Notes: generated by a model not told the origin, from the sequence alone. A stretch of 64,000 nucleotides of DNA from Chitinophagales bacterium (GCA_020636495.1 JACJXQ010000008.1:2418001-2482000); one strand, 5' to 3'; shown: positions 23,600-31,783, counted from the first letter of the stretch. Translations and numbers: made by a program.

Positions 23600-26500
23600 C
23601 TACTGCGTTTCAATATGCATGCGTATATAACTATGATCTTCTATATATTGCACCAGTTCGTCATTTATCGCAATTTTCTGCCCACCTGTCTTGAGTGCCG
23701 CTGTCATATTGGCTGTGTTATCCTGCACCTGTATCCTCAGATCGGTATTACCCGGGTTGGCTTTGAGATTCACACCCAGGAAGTTGATGAGTTCCTCATT
23801 CACCTTCTCCAGCGGCACCAGCATATGCACTTTTTTCGTGAACTTCTTTTTCACATCATCCAGCAGTATCACATCCTGTATATCAAACTCCATAACACCT
23901 GGGCGGTAAGGATGTTCACGGTAAGAGCCCTGTATCATCAGCTTTTGACCATTATCCAGGAAGTTGGCATACTTCACATAGTTGTTCTGCCAGAACATAA
24001 TATCAATATGACCCGTGTAATCGTTGAGCACCAGCTTGCCGAATTTTGAGCCCTTCTTCGTTGTCCTGTGTTCCGCATCGGTCACGAAACCGGCTATACG
24101 TATCGTCCTGCCTACACACTTCTCTACATCAATGATATTGGTGAAGCCGTACTTCTCCATTTCGAACTTATAACCGTCCAGCGGGTGGGCGCTCAGGTAG
24201 ATACCTACCACGTCCTTTTCCTTCTCCAGCAGTTCTGACAATGTCCATGGCTCACATTCGGGCATTACAGGTGGCTTGATGTCCGGCATATCCGTTTCGC
24301 CAAACAGGCTGTTGGCCGTCATAGAGCCCGCCGCCTGCACCTGGTTGCCGAAGCGCGTGAGGCGTTCCAGGCCTGTAATCGGGTCTACTGAAGGCGCGTA
24401 GAAATACTGCGCCCGGTGCAGCTCGGGGAAGCTATCCATAGCACCCGCCAGCACCAGGTTCTCCAGCGATTTCCTGTTCACCGTACGCTGGTTGACACGG
24501 GAAACCAGGTCGAAAGGAGACGAGAACAAACCATTCTCCTCGCGCTCGCGTATCAGGTCTTCCACGGCGGCCTCTCCTACTCCTTTTATGGCGTTCATCC
24601 CGAAACGGATGACACTCTCTTTACTTACCGAAAAACCCTTCAGGCTCTCGTTGACATCGGGCCCCAATACCGACAAGCCCATACGCTGGCACTCCTCCAT
24701 GTAGAACTTTATCTTATCGATATTGCCCTGGTTATTGAGCACCGCAGCCATGAACTCTGACGGATAATGCGCCTTGAGGTATGCCGTCTGGTAGGCCACG
24801 AAGGCATAACAGGTTGAGTGCGACTTGTTGAAGGCGTATTGTGCAAATGCCTCCCAGTCGGTCCATATCTTATTCAGTTTGTCTTCGGGGTGTCCTTTTT
24901 CTTTGGCCCCTTCCACAAACTGGCTTTTCATTTTGTCCAGTACCGCCTTCTGCTTTTTACCCATCGCCTTACGTAGTACGTCGGCGTCGCCTTTACTAAA
25001 GCCGGCCAGCTTCTGCGACAGCAACATCACCTGCTCCTGGTATACCGTGATACCATAAGTATCGCCCAGGTACTCTTCCATCTCCGGCAAGTCGTAGCTT
25101 ATCTCCTCCTCGCCATGCTTACGGCGTATGAAGTTGGGTATATATTCAAGCGGGCCCGGGCGGTAGAGGGCGTTCATTGCTATCAGGTCGTCAAACTTAT
25201 CCGGCTTCAGTTCGCGCAAGTACTTCTGCATACCCACACTCTCAAACTGGAAGGTACCATTGGTCTCTCCCTTCTGGTATAGCTTGTAGGTCTCCTCGTC
25301 ATCCAGCGGTATCTCGTCTATCTCGATATCAATATTGTAGTTACGCTTGATGAGCGCCAACGCATCTTTTATGATGGTCAGGGTTTTAAGACCCAAAAAG
25401 TCCATCTTGATAACGCCGGAGTTCTCAATGATACCACCCTCGAACTGGGTGATGAGCAGCTCCACATCTTTGGTAGCGCAAACAGGTATCAGTTCCGAAA
25501 GGTCTTTCGGGGCAATGATGATACCCGCGGCGTGTATACCCGTATTGCGCACACTACCCTCCAGCTTCTCTGCCTCCTTCAGCACTTTGCCATGTTCGGT
25601 ATTGGAAGTGCGGAACTCACGCAGCTTCTCAACATTGGCTATCTCATCGGCACCCAGGCCTTCTTTATCGGTCAGGCTCTTGTCGCCTTTTATAGGTGCG
25701 TTCAGTAATCTTTTCAGTGATATACCCGGGCGTTCGGGCACCAGCTTGGCCAGCATATTACTCTGGTCGAGCGGCAGATCAAGCACGCGGGCTACGTCTT
25801 TGATACTACTTTTGGCGGCCATGGTACCGTAGGTAACAATATGTGCCACCTGGTTCTTACCATACTTATCCACCACATAGTCTATCACCTTCTGGCGGCC
25901 CGCATCGTCAAAATCCGTATCTATATCGGGCATGCTCTTACGTTCCGGGTTCAGGAAACGCTCGAACAGGAGATTGTACTTAATAGGGTCGATATTGGTG
26001 ATGCCGATACAGTAGGCCACCGCACTACCCGCGGCACTACCCCTGCCCGGCCCTACGAACACCCCAAGGTCGCGGCCTGCCTTAATAAAGTCGGCCACGA
26101 TAAGGAAGTAACCCGCAAACCCCATGGTGCGGATGGTGAACAGCTCGAAGTTGAGACGCTCTTCTATCTCGGGCGTTATATCCCGGTACCTTTCTTTGGC
26201 TCCCTCCCATGTGATGTGCTCCAGGTACCTGTCCTGGTCGTCGTTGAACTCTGCCGGCACCTTAAAGTGCGGCAGCAGGATATCCCTTTCCAGTTTCAGC
26301 GGCTTTATCTTGTCCACTATCATCTGGGTATTGTCGATGGCCTGCGGGATGTCCCTGAACAGATCCGTCATCTGTTGGGTGTTCTTAAAAAAGAACTGGT
26401 CGTTATAGAATGCGAAGCGGGTGTCTTTGCTCTTGCCCCCTTCGTCATCAAAATCTTTCGCTTTGGGTGTCGACTGTTTTTCGCCCGTGTTGATACACAA

Positions 26501-27211
26501 CAGGATGTCGTGTGCGTTGGCATCGTCCTGCTCCACATAGTGGCTGTCGTTAGACGCGATAACGGGTACGTTGTACTTCTTTGCGAATTTCAGCAACACC
26601 TCGTTGGCGGCTACCTGGTCGGGTATCTCGTGGCGCTGCAGTTCTACATAGTAGTCGTCGCCAAAAAGGTCGAGCCACCACTTGAACACCTTTTCGGCTT
26701 CCTCCTCGCCCTTGCGCAAAATGGTACGCGGCACCTCGGCAGCCAGGCAACAAGTAGTTGCGATAAGCCCCTCGTGATACTTGAGGATCAATTCTTTATC
26801 TATCCTCGGGTACTTGCCGTACAGCCCTTCCATGTAGCCGAGGCTACATAGCTTAACGAGGTTGCGGTAGCCCACCTCGTCTTTGGCCAGCAGTAGCTGG
26901 TGGTAGCGCACGTCCCGCTCGTCGCGGCTGAACTGGCGCTTGTGCCTGTCTTCTACCAAGTAGAACTCACAACCCACCACCGGTTTTACCACGGGCTCCT
27001 TTATCTCTTTTCCATTCTCGTCTGTTCCTACTACTTTGGTGTTCTTCCAGGCGGTGGCCACAAAGTCGAACACGCCGAACATGTTACCATGGTCGGAAAT
27101 GGCCATGGCGGGCATCTCATCCTTTATCGCCTTGTCAAACAGGCGTGGGATGGATGAGGCACCATCCAGCAAAGAGAATTGGGTATGATTATGTAGATGT
27201 GAGAATTTCAT
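23600..27211 (-). CDS. dnaE: DNA polymerase III subunit alpha
   Basis: 1203 residues, the normal size for DnaE1 of this phylum, the replicative polymerase subunit. An N-terminal PHP domain begins HLHNHTQFSLLDG. The polymerase core holds GPGRGSAAGS (387-396) and the catalytic PDIDTDF at 428-434. The finger and helix-hairpin-helix regions follow, with an OB fold near the C-terminus (IRIAGFVTDAEHRTTKKGSKFG). Base composition is more GC-rich than that of its neighbours. A leader of about 325 bases with a strong promoter and an internal terminator precedes it. Confidence 0.97.
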   Translation of the reverse strand: MKFSHLHNHTQFSLLDGASSIPRLFDKAIKDEMPAMAISDHGNMFGVFDFVATAWKNTKVVGTDENGKEIKEPVVKPVVGCEFYLVEDRHKRQFSRDERDVRYHQLLLAKDEVGYRNLVKLCSLGYMEGLYGKYPRIDKELILKYHEGLIATTCCLAAEVPRTILRKGEEEAEKVFKWWLDLFGDDYYVELQRHEIPDQVAANEVLLKFAKKYNVPVIASNDSHYVEQDDANAHDILLCINTGEKQSTPKAKDFDDEGGKSKDTRFAFYNDQFFFKNTQQMTDLFRDIPQAIDNTQMIVDKIKPLKLERDILLPHFKVPAEFNDDQDRYLEHITWEGAKERYRDITPEIEERLNFELFTIRTMGFAGYFLIVADFIKAGRDLGVFVGPGRGSAAGSAVAYCIGITNIDPIKYNLLFERFLNPERKSMPDIDTDFDDAGRQKVIDYVVDKYGKNQVAHIVTYGTMAAKSSIKDVARVLDLPLDQSNMLAKLVPERPGISLKRLLNAPIKGDKSLTDKEGLGADEIANVEKLREFRTSNTEHGKVLKEAEKLEGSVRNTGIHAAGIIIAPKDLSELIPVCATKDVELLITQFEGGIIENSGVIKMDFLGLKTLTIIKDALALIKRNYNIDIEIDEIPLDDEETYKLYQKGETNGTFQFESVGMQKYLRELKPDKFDDLIAMNALYRPGPLEYIPNFIRRKHGEEEISYDLPEMEEYLGDTYGITVYQEQVMLLSQKLAGFSKGDADVLRKAMGKKQKAVLDKMKSQFVEGAKEKGHPEDKLNKIWTDWEAFAQYAFNKSHSTCYAFVAYQTAYLKAHYPSEFMAAVLNNQGNIDKIKFYMEECQRMGLSVLGPDVNESLKGFSVSKESVIRFGMNAIKGVGEAAVEDLIREREENGLFSSPFDLVSRVNQRTVNRKSLENLVLAGAMDSFPELHRAQYFYAPSVDPITGLERLTRFGNQVQAAGSMTANSLFGETDMPDIKPPVMPECEPWTLSELLEKEKDVVGIYLSAHPLDGYKFEMEKYGFTNIIDVEKCVGRTIRIAGFVTDAEHRTTKKGSKFGKLVLNDYTGHIDIMFWQNNYVKYANFLDNGQKLMIQGSYREHPYRPGVMEFDIQDVILLDDVKKKFTKKVHMLVPLEKVNEELINFLGVNLKANPGNTDLRIQVQDNTANMTAALKTGGQKIAINDELVQYIEDHSYIRMHIETQ

Positions 27212-27452
27212 ATGGCACTATCCAAACTGCGTCTAACAAAATAACGAAAAAGGAGGGGCATACCCTGTTGTAGTTTTCCACAGCATGTCAATTGATAATG
27301 GATGCCACGCCGGAGCGATGCCAAATTGTTAAGTAGCCGCGACTTCCTGAGAAATGGTGAAAATACTAACTTATTGACTACCAAGGCATTACCTGTATAA
27401 TTGTTAAAGTTTGTTAAGTAAAACCATGTTTTGACAGGAAGGTACAGGGTAT

Positions 27453-27475
27453 AAAAAAGCCCGCTTATCAGCGGG
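27453..27475 (-). terminator. Intrinsic terminator inside the dnaE leader
   Basis: On the minus strand CCCGCT-GATA-AGCGGG (27460-27475) followed by C and six T (27453-27458). It lies about 80 bases after a consensus promoter and 240 bases before dnaE, with no gene in between. Confidence 0.7.
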
Positions 27476-27537
27476 GCGGCGAACTTGAAGTGATGCTTTA
27501 GGTTGGGCATGGCGATATTTATTTTAGTGTGTACATT
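27453..27537 (-). ncRNA. Candidate short leader RNA or sRNA upstream of dnaE
   Basis: A consensus promoter (27543-27573) predicts transcription from about 27537, and an intrinsic terminator ends at 27453, giving an RNA of about 85 bases. It may be a free small RNA or an attenuated leader of dnaE. It contains an ATG (27510) opening a frame that reads MPNLKHHFKFAAPLISGLF across the terminator stem, as an attenuator leader peptide would. No known RNA family was recognised. Confidence 0.4.
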
Positions 27538-27542
27538 GTTAG

Positions 27543-27573
27543 CAAATATACGTTAAATATGTGATAATGTCAA
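27543..27573 (-). promoter_or_regulatory. Consensus promoter upstream of dnaE
   Basis: Minus strand: TTG (complement of 27571-27573), exactly 20 bases, TATATTTG (complement of 27543-27550). A full match to the housekeeping consensus. Confidence 0.75.
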
Positions 27574-27589
27574 TTTTAATTATTGTCTG

Positions 27590-27626
27590 AATCAGGATTA
27601 ACAGGATGATAAGATGGGCAGGATCG
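27590..27626. repeat. CAGGAT-repeat intergenic element
   Basis: Three CAGGAT copies (27593, 27602, 27619) in a short A/G-rich segment. It resembles the 'aatcaggattaacaggat' type of dispersed intergenic sequence that I recall from other Bacteroidota. Only one copy is in this window. Confidence 0.35.
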
Positions 27627-27736
27627 TTTTATGAGGGAGGGGTAGCTGAAGAATACGTGCTGCCGGTTACAAACCTGCTATATATTCGTCATTTAAGTTT
27701 TAAACTTTTACGAGGGGGAGGAAGTATCCGTAACTG
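27627..27736. other. Intergenic sequence, nothing recognised
   Basis: No open reading frame, promoter consensus or strong hairpin seen between the CAGGAT element and the first palindromic repeat. Confidence 0.4.
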
Positions 27737-27935
27737 ATTGCGAATGAGTATCCTGTCCGACGCGTGGCTGGATTGCTTCATGCGTATTTGACGAGGCAAA
27801 TACTCCTTCGCAATGACGTGTGTGGTGGTAGGTTGTGGGTTTGGTGTTCGGCTTCCCCCTCTCCCGTCATCGTAAGGAGAGAGGTACGAACGACCCCGCC
27901 TTCATCGGGGCAGGCGTGACGATCTAGTCACGCGT
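27737..27935. repeat. Palindromic repeat unit A
   Basis: Composite unit. First module 27737-27818: ends ATTGCGAA (27737-27744) and TTCGCAAT (27807-27814) are inverted, and an inner hairpin GTATTTG/CAAATAC lies at 27784-27803. A GT-rich spacer follows. Second module 27846-27893: GTTCG/CGAAC outer stem and CCTCTCC/GGAGAGG-type inner stem. A short CGTGAC/GTCACG hairpin closes the unit. Unit B repeats the same order. Confidence 0.75.
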
Positions 27936-27960
27936 TTATTATTACGTGTGTGAACGAGAT

Positions 27961-28135
27961 ATTTTGCGAATGAGTCGTGTGTCCGGCGCGTGGCTAGATT
28001 GCTTCATGCGTATTTGACTAGGCAAATACTCCTTCGCAATGACGGGTGTGGTCGTGGTTGGCTGTGGGTGCGTTCGGCTTCCCCCTATCCCGTCATCGTG
28101 AAGAGAGAGGAACGAACGACGTGACGATCCAGTCC
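27961..28135. repeat. Palindromic repeat unit B
   Basis: Same arrangement as unit A. The first module is at 27961-28044 with hairpin GTATTTG/CAAATAC, then a GT-rich spacer. The second module is at 28072-28117 (GTTCG/CGAAC). The end resembles unit A (GTGACGATCC) but lacks the last hairpin. It lies just 3' of the GIY-YIG gene end. Confidence 0.75.
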
Positions 28136-28139
28136 AGAC

Positions 28140-28436
28140 TCAGTACTCTATATTATCTGCCAGGTCCGACCAATCGGGGTTCAGTCTGTTTATCAGTTGT
28201 TCTTTCTTTGAGCGTTTCCATGATTTGATGCGCTTTTCTTCTTCTATGGCAGATTCTATACTATCAAAGAACTGATAGTAGACAAGGAGCACACAATTGT
28301 ATTTTGCTGTAAAGCTATCCGGGTAGACTTTGTTCTTATGCTCCCATGCTCTTCCTTCAATGTCGGATGTGACACCTACATACAACACTCTTTTGCTTAC
28401 AGATGCCATAATGTATACCCAACCGCCTTTGAACAT
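28140..28436 (-). CDS. Small GIY-YIG nuclease-domain protein
   Basis: 98 residues from the ATG at 28436. The catalytic domain starts WVYIMASVSKRVLYVGVTSDIEGRAWEHKNK: the VYI and YVG elements, the conserved Arg and the HK pair of the small GIY-YIG family. FTAKYNCVLLVYYQFF, the catalytic Glu region SAIEEEKRIKSWKR and LINRLNPDWSDL complete it. The frame continues 91 codons upstream through repeat unit C, but that part is repeat sequence and is not coding in my view. Such single-domain proteins are common in this phylum; no target is known. It is bracketed by the repeats. Confidence 0.85.
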   Translation of the reverse strand: MFKGGWVYIMASVSKRVLYVGVTSDIEGRAWEHKNKVYPDSFTAKYNCVLLVYYQFFDSIESAIEEEKRIKSWKRSKKEQLINRLNPDWSDLADNIEY

Positions 28437-28503
28437 GTTATAAATATAGTACTTCGTGTGGCATATTGAAGTAATAGTGTGACGAATAAACATCTGTAGA
28501 ATC

Positions 28504-28587
28504 ATTTTGCGAATGAGTTGTGTGTCCGGCGCATGGCTGGATTGCTTCATGCGTATTTGACGAGGCAAATACTTCTTTGCAATGACG
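28504..28587. repeat. Palindromic repeat unit C, first module
   Basis: Third copy of the module seen at 27737 and 27961, with TTTGCGAA/TTTGCAAT ends and the GTATTTG/CAAATAC hairpin. It has drifted in the 3' part (CTTCTTTGC for CTCCTTCGC). Confidence 0.75.
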
Positions 28588-28610
28588 GGGAGAGTGGTGG
28601 TTGGCTGGAT

Positions 28611-28692
28611 GGCCACGTACATAACGCCACGGGCGTTACTCCCTCGCCATGACGGTGTGTGATGTGATGGTACACTCCTTCGCAATGACTGG
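28611..28692. repeat. Degenerate copies of the repeat 3' half
   Basis: Two partial copies: AACGCC-ACGG-GCGTT followed by ACTCCCTCGCCATGACGG (to 28653), then ACACTCCTTCGCAATGACTGG (to 28692). The first keeps the hairpin shape with a different stem sequence, which points to selection on, or creation through, structure. Confidence 0.55.
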
Positions 28693-28770
28693 TGTGGTGG
28701 AACCCCCACACAATAAAATGACGTTCAAAACGTTATCCACATACACGCACTCACCAAAACATATTTCAAA

Positions 28771-29001
28771 ATGAAACGACAAACACTGATAGCAATAACC
28801 GTTTTTGCTGCAAGCATCGCATTGACATCCTGCCAAAAGACATACCGGTGCTCCTGCCAGTTAATGGACTCTGCAACACCTTACCAGACCGATGTAAAAG
28901 GAGCCACTCGCGCTTCGGCAAAGCAGAACTGTACTGATATCAGCAAGGACCAGGACCAACCTTATTATGACGGGCCGTTGAATTGCCATTTGGTGAGCTA
29001 A
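28771..29001 (+). CDS. Cys-rich mini-lipoprotein (family member 3)
   Basis: 76 residues. The lipoprotein signal is IAITVFAASIALTSC and the mature start is CQKTYRCSCQL, the same C-x-K-x-Y-x-C-x-C pattern as members at 13766 and 21598. It continues with ASAKQNCTDIS and ends LNCHLVS, close to NCHL of member 1. Its leader shares ACCAAAACATAT with that of member 1. It follows the repeat cluster. Function unknown. Confidence 0.75.
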   Translation: MKRQTLIAITVFAASIALTSCQKTYRCSCQLMDSATPYQTDVKGATRASAKQNCTDISKDQDQPYYDGPLNCHLVS

Positions 29002-29073
29002 TTCCCTTTCGGGTAACGCTCTGCACACGCACAACAAATGACATAAATCACCAATATACCATTTACTAAATTG

Positions 29074-29081
29074 TATTTTTG
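29074..29081 (+). promoter_or_regulatory. -7 box (TATTTTTG) of the second MscS gene
   Basis: Perfect TAnnTTTG; start site near 29087 and a leader of about 14 bases. No clear -33 element. Confidence 0.5.
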
Positions 29082-29100
29082 CAGGATATAATTCCTGTTG

Positions 29101-30009
29101 ATGGATCTTGTTCAATACATAAAATCATGGCTGGCCGACCACCCGGTGAGTGTAGACATCCTGAAATACCTGGTATGGATAGCGCTGATAGCCTTCGCGG
29201 TTTCATTTATCCGCAAACTACTGAAGAAGGCACTGCCTGATACGACCATCAGGTACAAGTCGCAAAAGGGCATAGAGATACTGGGCTATATACTCATCGT
29301 CTTGCTGACCATCACTTATTTCACAGGCCGCATCAGTGACCTTACGCTCGCCTTTGGTTTGCTGACGGCGGGCATTACGATTACCCTGCAGGAGCTGATA
29401 CTGAGCATAGCAGGTTCGTTCTACATCTTCCTGGTGAAGGTGTACAAGCCGGGAGACAGGATAGAGATCAATGGTATAAAAGGCGACGTGATAGACATAG
29501 ACAGCATATACACCACGATGATGGAAATAGGCGAATGGGTGAGCACGGATAACTACAGTGGCCGTATTGTTAAGCTGAGCAATGCGTTTGTATTCAGAGG
29601 GCCCATTTACAACTACTCGCAGGATTTTCCTTTTGTATGGGATGAGTTTGACCTGCCCATCAGGTATGGCTCAGATATTGAAATGGCCAAGTCGATAGTA
29701 ATAGACATAGCCTCAGAAGAGTTGTCTGGTTATGTGCAGCAATCCATAGCCACCTGGCAGGAGATAGTAAAGAAGTACTATATAGAAGATGCCAACGTAG
29801 CCCCTACCCTGGCCATTACCATGACGGACAACTGGATGCAATTCAACCTGAGGTATATAGTTGATTACAAAAAGAGAAGGCATGTAAAACATGTGCTGAA
29901 TGAGCAAATAGGCGTAGCCATCCAAAAGACGAACGGGGCGGTGAAGCTGGCTTCATCAACGGTAGAGATAGTGCGTATACCTACTGTTGACGTAAAGAGC
30001 GATAAATAA
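29101..30009 (+). CDS. Mechanosensitive ion channel family protein (divergent MscS)
   Basis: 302 residues from the ATG at 29101. Three membrane helices (about 20-40, 60-78, 85-118), then a beta domain with VYKPGDRIEINGIKGDVIDIDSIYTTMMEI and IVKLSNAFVFRGPIYNYS. This matches the MscS layout but is far from the 6026 protein: the pore helix reads FGLLTAGITITLQELILSIAG, and the C-terminal domain is longer and more basic. It may be a channel for osmotic stress or a regulatory homologue. Monocistronic. Confidence 0.85.
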   Translation: MDLVQYIKSWLADHPVSVDILKYLVWIALIAFAVSFIRKLLKKALPDTTIRYKSQKGIEILGYILIVLLTITYFTGRISDLTLAFGLLTAGITITLQELILSIAGSFYIFLVKVYKPGDRIEINGIKGDVIDIDSIYTTMMEIGEWVSTDNYSGRIVKLSNAFVFRGPIYNYSQDFPFVWDEFDLPIRYGSDIEMAKSIVIDIASEELSGYVQQSIATWQEIVKKYYIEDANVAPTLAITMTDNWMQFNLRYIVDYKKRRHVKHVLNEQIGVAIQKTNGAVKLASSTVEIVRIPTVDVKSDK

Positions 30010-30170
30010 GGATAATTATCACCAATAAACTGTCGGGTATGATTGCGTACCTATGTTTCCTATATTTGGGCTGATATCCGGCCTGCCGATAACATTCGGA
30101 GGCTCAATAATAAACTACCTGAAAAGGTAATCTGAAAGTGTATAAACTGAACAACAAGATAGCTATTGTG

Positions 30171-31142
30171 ATGCGTAACCTGTCACTGATCGTATTTATA
30201 CTGCTGGTAGTTACTAATATAACATCGTGCAGGAAGGAGACCATAGAACCCGGCAAAATAGAGCAGGTAGACCTGAATACCATCTCCCGGCTGAACAGGA
30301 TACACTTCATGAATGACTCCGTATGCATTGTTGGTGGTGGTGAAAGATTTCATGAGGCAGATATCATTACCAGCACAGACGCCGGGCAAAGTTGGTCGCT
30401 GGCATCGTACCCTGAGGCCGGCAAAGGCATGTATGGCATGGCTGTTGACGCAAATGGCAAGGCCTGGCTCTGCGGAACCGATGGTAAGCTGTTGGCAACC
30501 AATGACCACGGTGCTACCTGGTCTTTTCACCAACTCGCTTATTGGTGGTTCTTCAACTCAATGGCTTTTACTACCAATGGCAGATGTATAGCACTGGCCA
30601 CCAACGCCCAGAATTATGGTACGATAGTAAGGATAGACAGCAATTACAACATTAGCGATACTACCTATATGAAATTCGGCCTGAATGATATAGCTATGCC
30701 TCTGCCGGGTACGGGTTATATAGCCGGTTTTGGTGCGGTACTGAAAACAGACAACGGCGGAGATAGTTGGGCGTATATGGATGTGAAAAATGACAATTTC
30801 ATGTCGGTATACTGCCTGAATGAGCAGGAAGTATGGGTGTGCGGGTATAGGGGCACCATCTACCATACCACTAATGGCGGTACTACCTGGGACAAACTGC
30901 GCAACGGCAACCTGCTAATACAAAAGAACTACATGCTGCTGGACATATATTTTAAAGACAGCAACAAAGGCTGGGCCTGCGGCGAAGACGGCCTGCTGAT
31001 ATACACAACCGATGGCGGCAATAGCTGGACAGAGTATAAGAAATTCACCGGCAATGCATTGCGTGCTATAACACTGGCGCCTGACGGCAGGCTGATAATA
31101 GTAGGCGACAACGGCAGCATGTATAAGCTGGCTATTGATTAA
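30171..31142 (+). CDS. Ycf48-like beta-propeller lipoprotein
   Basis: 323 residues from the ATG at 30171, with lipoprotein signal IVFILLVVTNITSC. The mature protein is a beta-propeller of Ycf48/BNR type. Repeats carry Asp-box-like turns: STDAGQSWSLAS, TNDHGATWSFH, KTDNGGDSWAYM, TTNGGTTWDKL, TTDGGNSWTEY. Each is followed by a G-x-x-G-x-I/L-x-x-T blade start. In other bacteria such propellers serve as assembly or binding factors; here the partner is unknown. A GTG at 30138 would add 11 residues before the signal peptide. Confidence 0.8.
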   Translation: MRNLSLIVFILLVVTNITSCRKETIEPGKIEQVDLNTISRLNRIHFMNDSVCIVGGGERFHEADIITSTDAGQSWSLASYPEAGKGMYGMAVDANGKAWLCGTDGKLLATNDHGATWSFHQLAYWWFFNSMAFTTNGRCIALATNAQNYGTIVRIDSNYNISDTTYMKFGLNDIAMPLPGTGYIAGFGAVLKTDNGGDSWAYMDVKNDNFMSVYCLNEQEVWVCGYRGTIYHTTNGGTTWDKLRNGNLLIQKNYMLLDIYFKDSNKGWACGEDGLLIYTTDGGNSWTEYKKFTGNALRAITLAPDGRLIIVGDNGSMYKLAID

Positions 31143-31204
31143 AAACCGCGCCGGCAGCGCAACAGAAAAATAAATTTTTATTTTTTTGTTTTGAATATTA
31201 GTTC

Positions 31205-31212
31205 TACTTTTG
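31205..31212 (+). promoter_or_regulatory. -7 box (TACTTTTG) of the rplK operon
   Basis: Perfect TAnnTTTG after a T-rich stretch (TTTTTTTG ends 16 bases before it). The start site would be near 31219, leaving a leader of about 88 bases. Confidence 0.65.
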
Positions 31213-31218
31213 CCGTCC

Positions 31219-31307
31219 AATTCTCATATTGCTCTTTATAAGAACGCATTTGGGAGAATAAGCGGGGAACAACCCCGAGATTCGTTAACACCAAAAAAGT
31301 CAAAAAA
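31219..31307 (+). promoter_or_regulatory. Leader of the rplK operon, possible r-protein control site
   Basis: Contains a GGGAG run and a small hairpin CGGGG-AACAA-CCCCG (31263-31277) close to the rplK start. In E. coli, L1 represses this operon by binding the leader. Whether this hairpin mimics the L1 site on 23S rRNA is a guess. Confidence 0.3.
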
Positions 31308-31751
31308 ATGGCTAAACAAATCAGCGGCTTCGTTAAGCTGCAATGTAAAGGCGGCCAAGCCAATCCGGCACCACCGATAGGACCTGCACTAGGTGCCAAG
31401 GGTGTGAACATCATGGAGTTCTGTAAGCAATTCAACGCTCGCACACAGGACAAAATGGGGAAAGTCCTTCCCGTTGTTATCACAGTTTATGCAGACAAAT
31501 CTTTCGATTTCGTAATCAAGACTCCTCCTGCTGCCGTGCAGTTGTTGGAAGCTTCCAAGAAAAAGAAAGGATCTCAAGAGCCTAACCGCAACAAGGTTGG
31601 TAAGGTAACATGGGCTCAGGTTGAAGAAATCGCCAAGGACAAAATGGCTGATCTCAACTGCTTCACTGTAGAAAGCGCCATGCGTATGGTTGCAGGTACA
31701 GCGCGCAGCATGGGTATCACGGTTTCAGGCGCAGCCCCATGGGACAATTAA
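31308..31751 (+). CDS. rplK: 50S ribosomal protein L11
   Basis: 147 residues. The N-terminal domain carries CKGGQANPAPPIGPALGAKGVNIMEFCK and the C-terminal rRNA-binding domain carries KVGKVTWAQVEEIAKDKMADLN. First gene of rplK-rplA-rplJ-rplL. The secE and nusG genes that usually precede it are absent; a propeller lipoprotein gene is there instead. Confidence 0.98.
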   Translation: MAKQISGFVKLQCKGGQANPAPPIGPALGAKGVNIMEFCKQFNARTQDKMGKVLPVVITVYADKSFDFVIKTPPAAVQLLEASKKKKGSQEPNRNKVGKVTWAQVEEIAKDKMADLNCFTVESAMRMVAGTARSMGITVSGAAPWDN

Positions 31752-31783
31752 TCCATTGATTCACCTTATTAAAACTTAGTGCA

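Noticed and set aside
23600..27211. Several long frames on the plus strand opposite dnaE
   Set aside because: They are shadows of a GC-richer gene with a complete DnaE domain set.
27208..27510. 100-codon frame directly upstream of dnaE
   Set aside because: It contains the intrinsic terminator, has no family-like features after the first 25 codons, and fits better as leader RNA.
27737..28692. CRISPR array
   Set aside because: Copies are few, longer than CRISPR repeats, of uneven spacing and internally palindromic; no cas genes.
31143..31307. Known L10- or L11-type leader RNA family
   Set aside because: A small hairpin is present but I could not match it to a described motif, so it is listed only as a possible control site.
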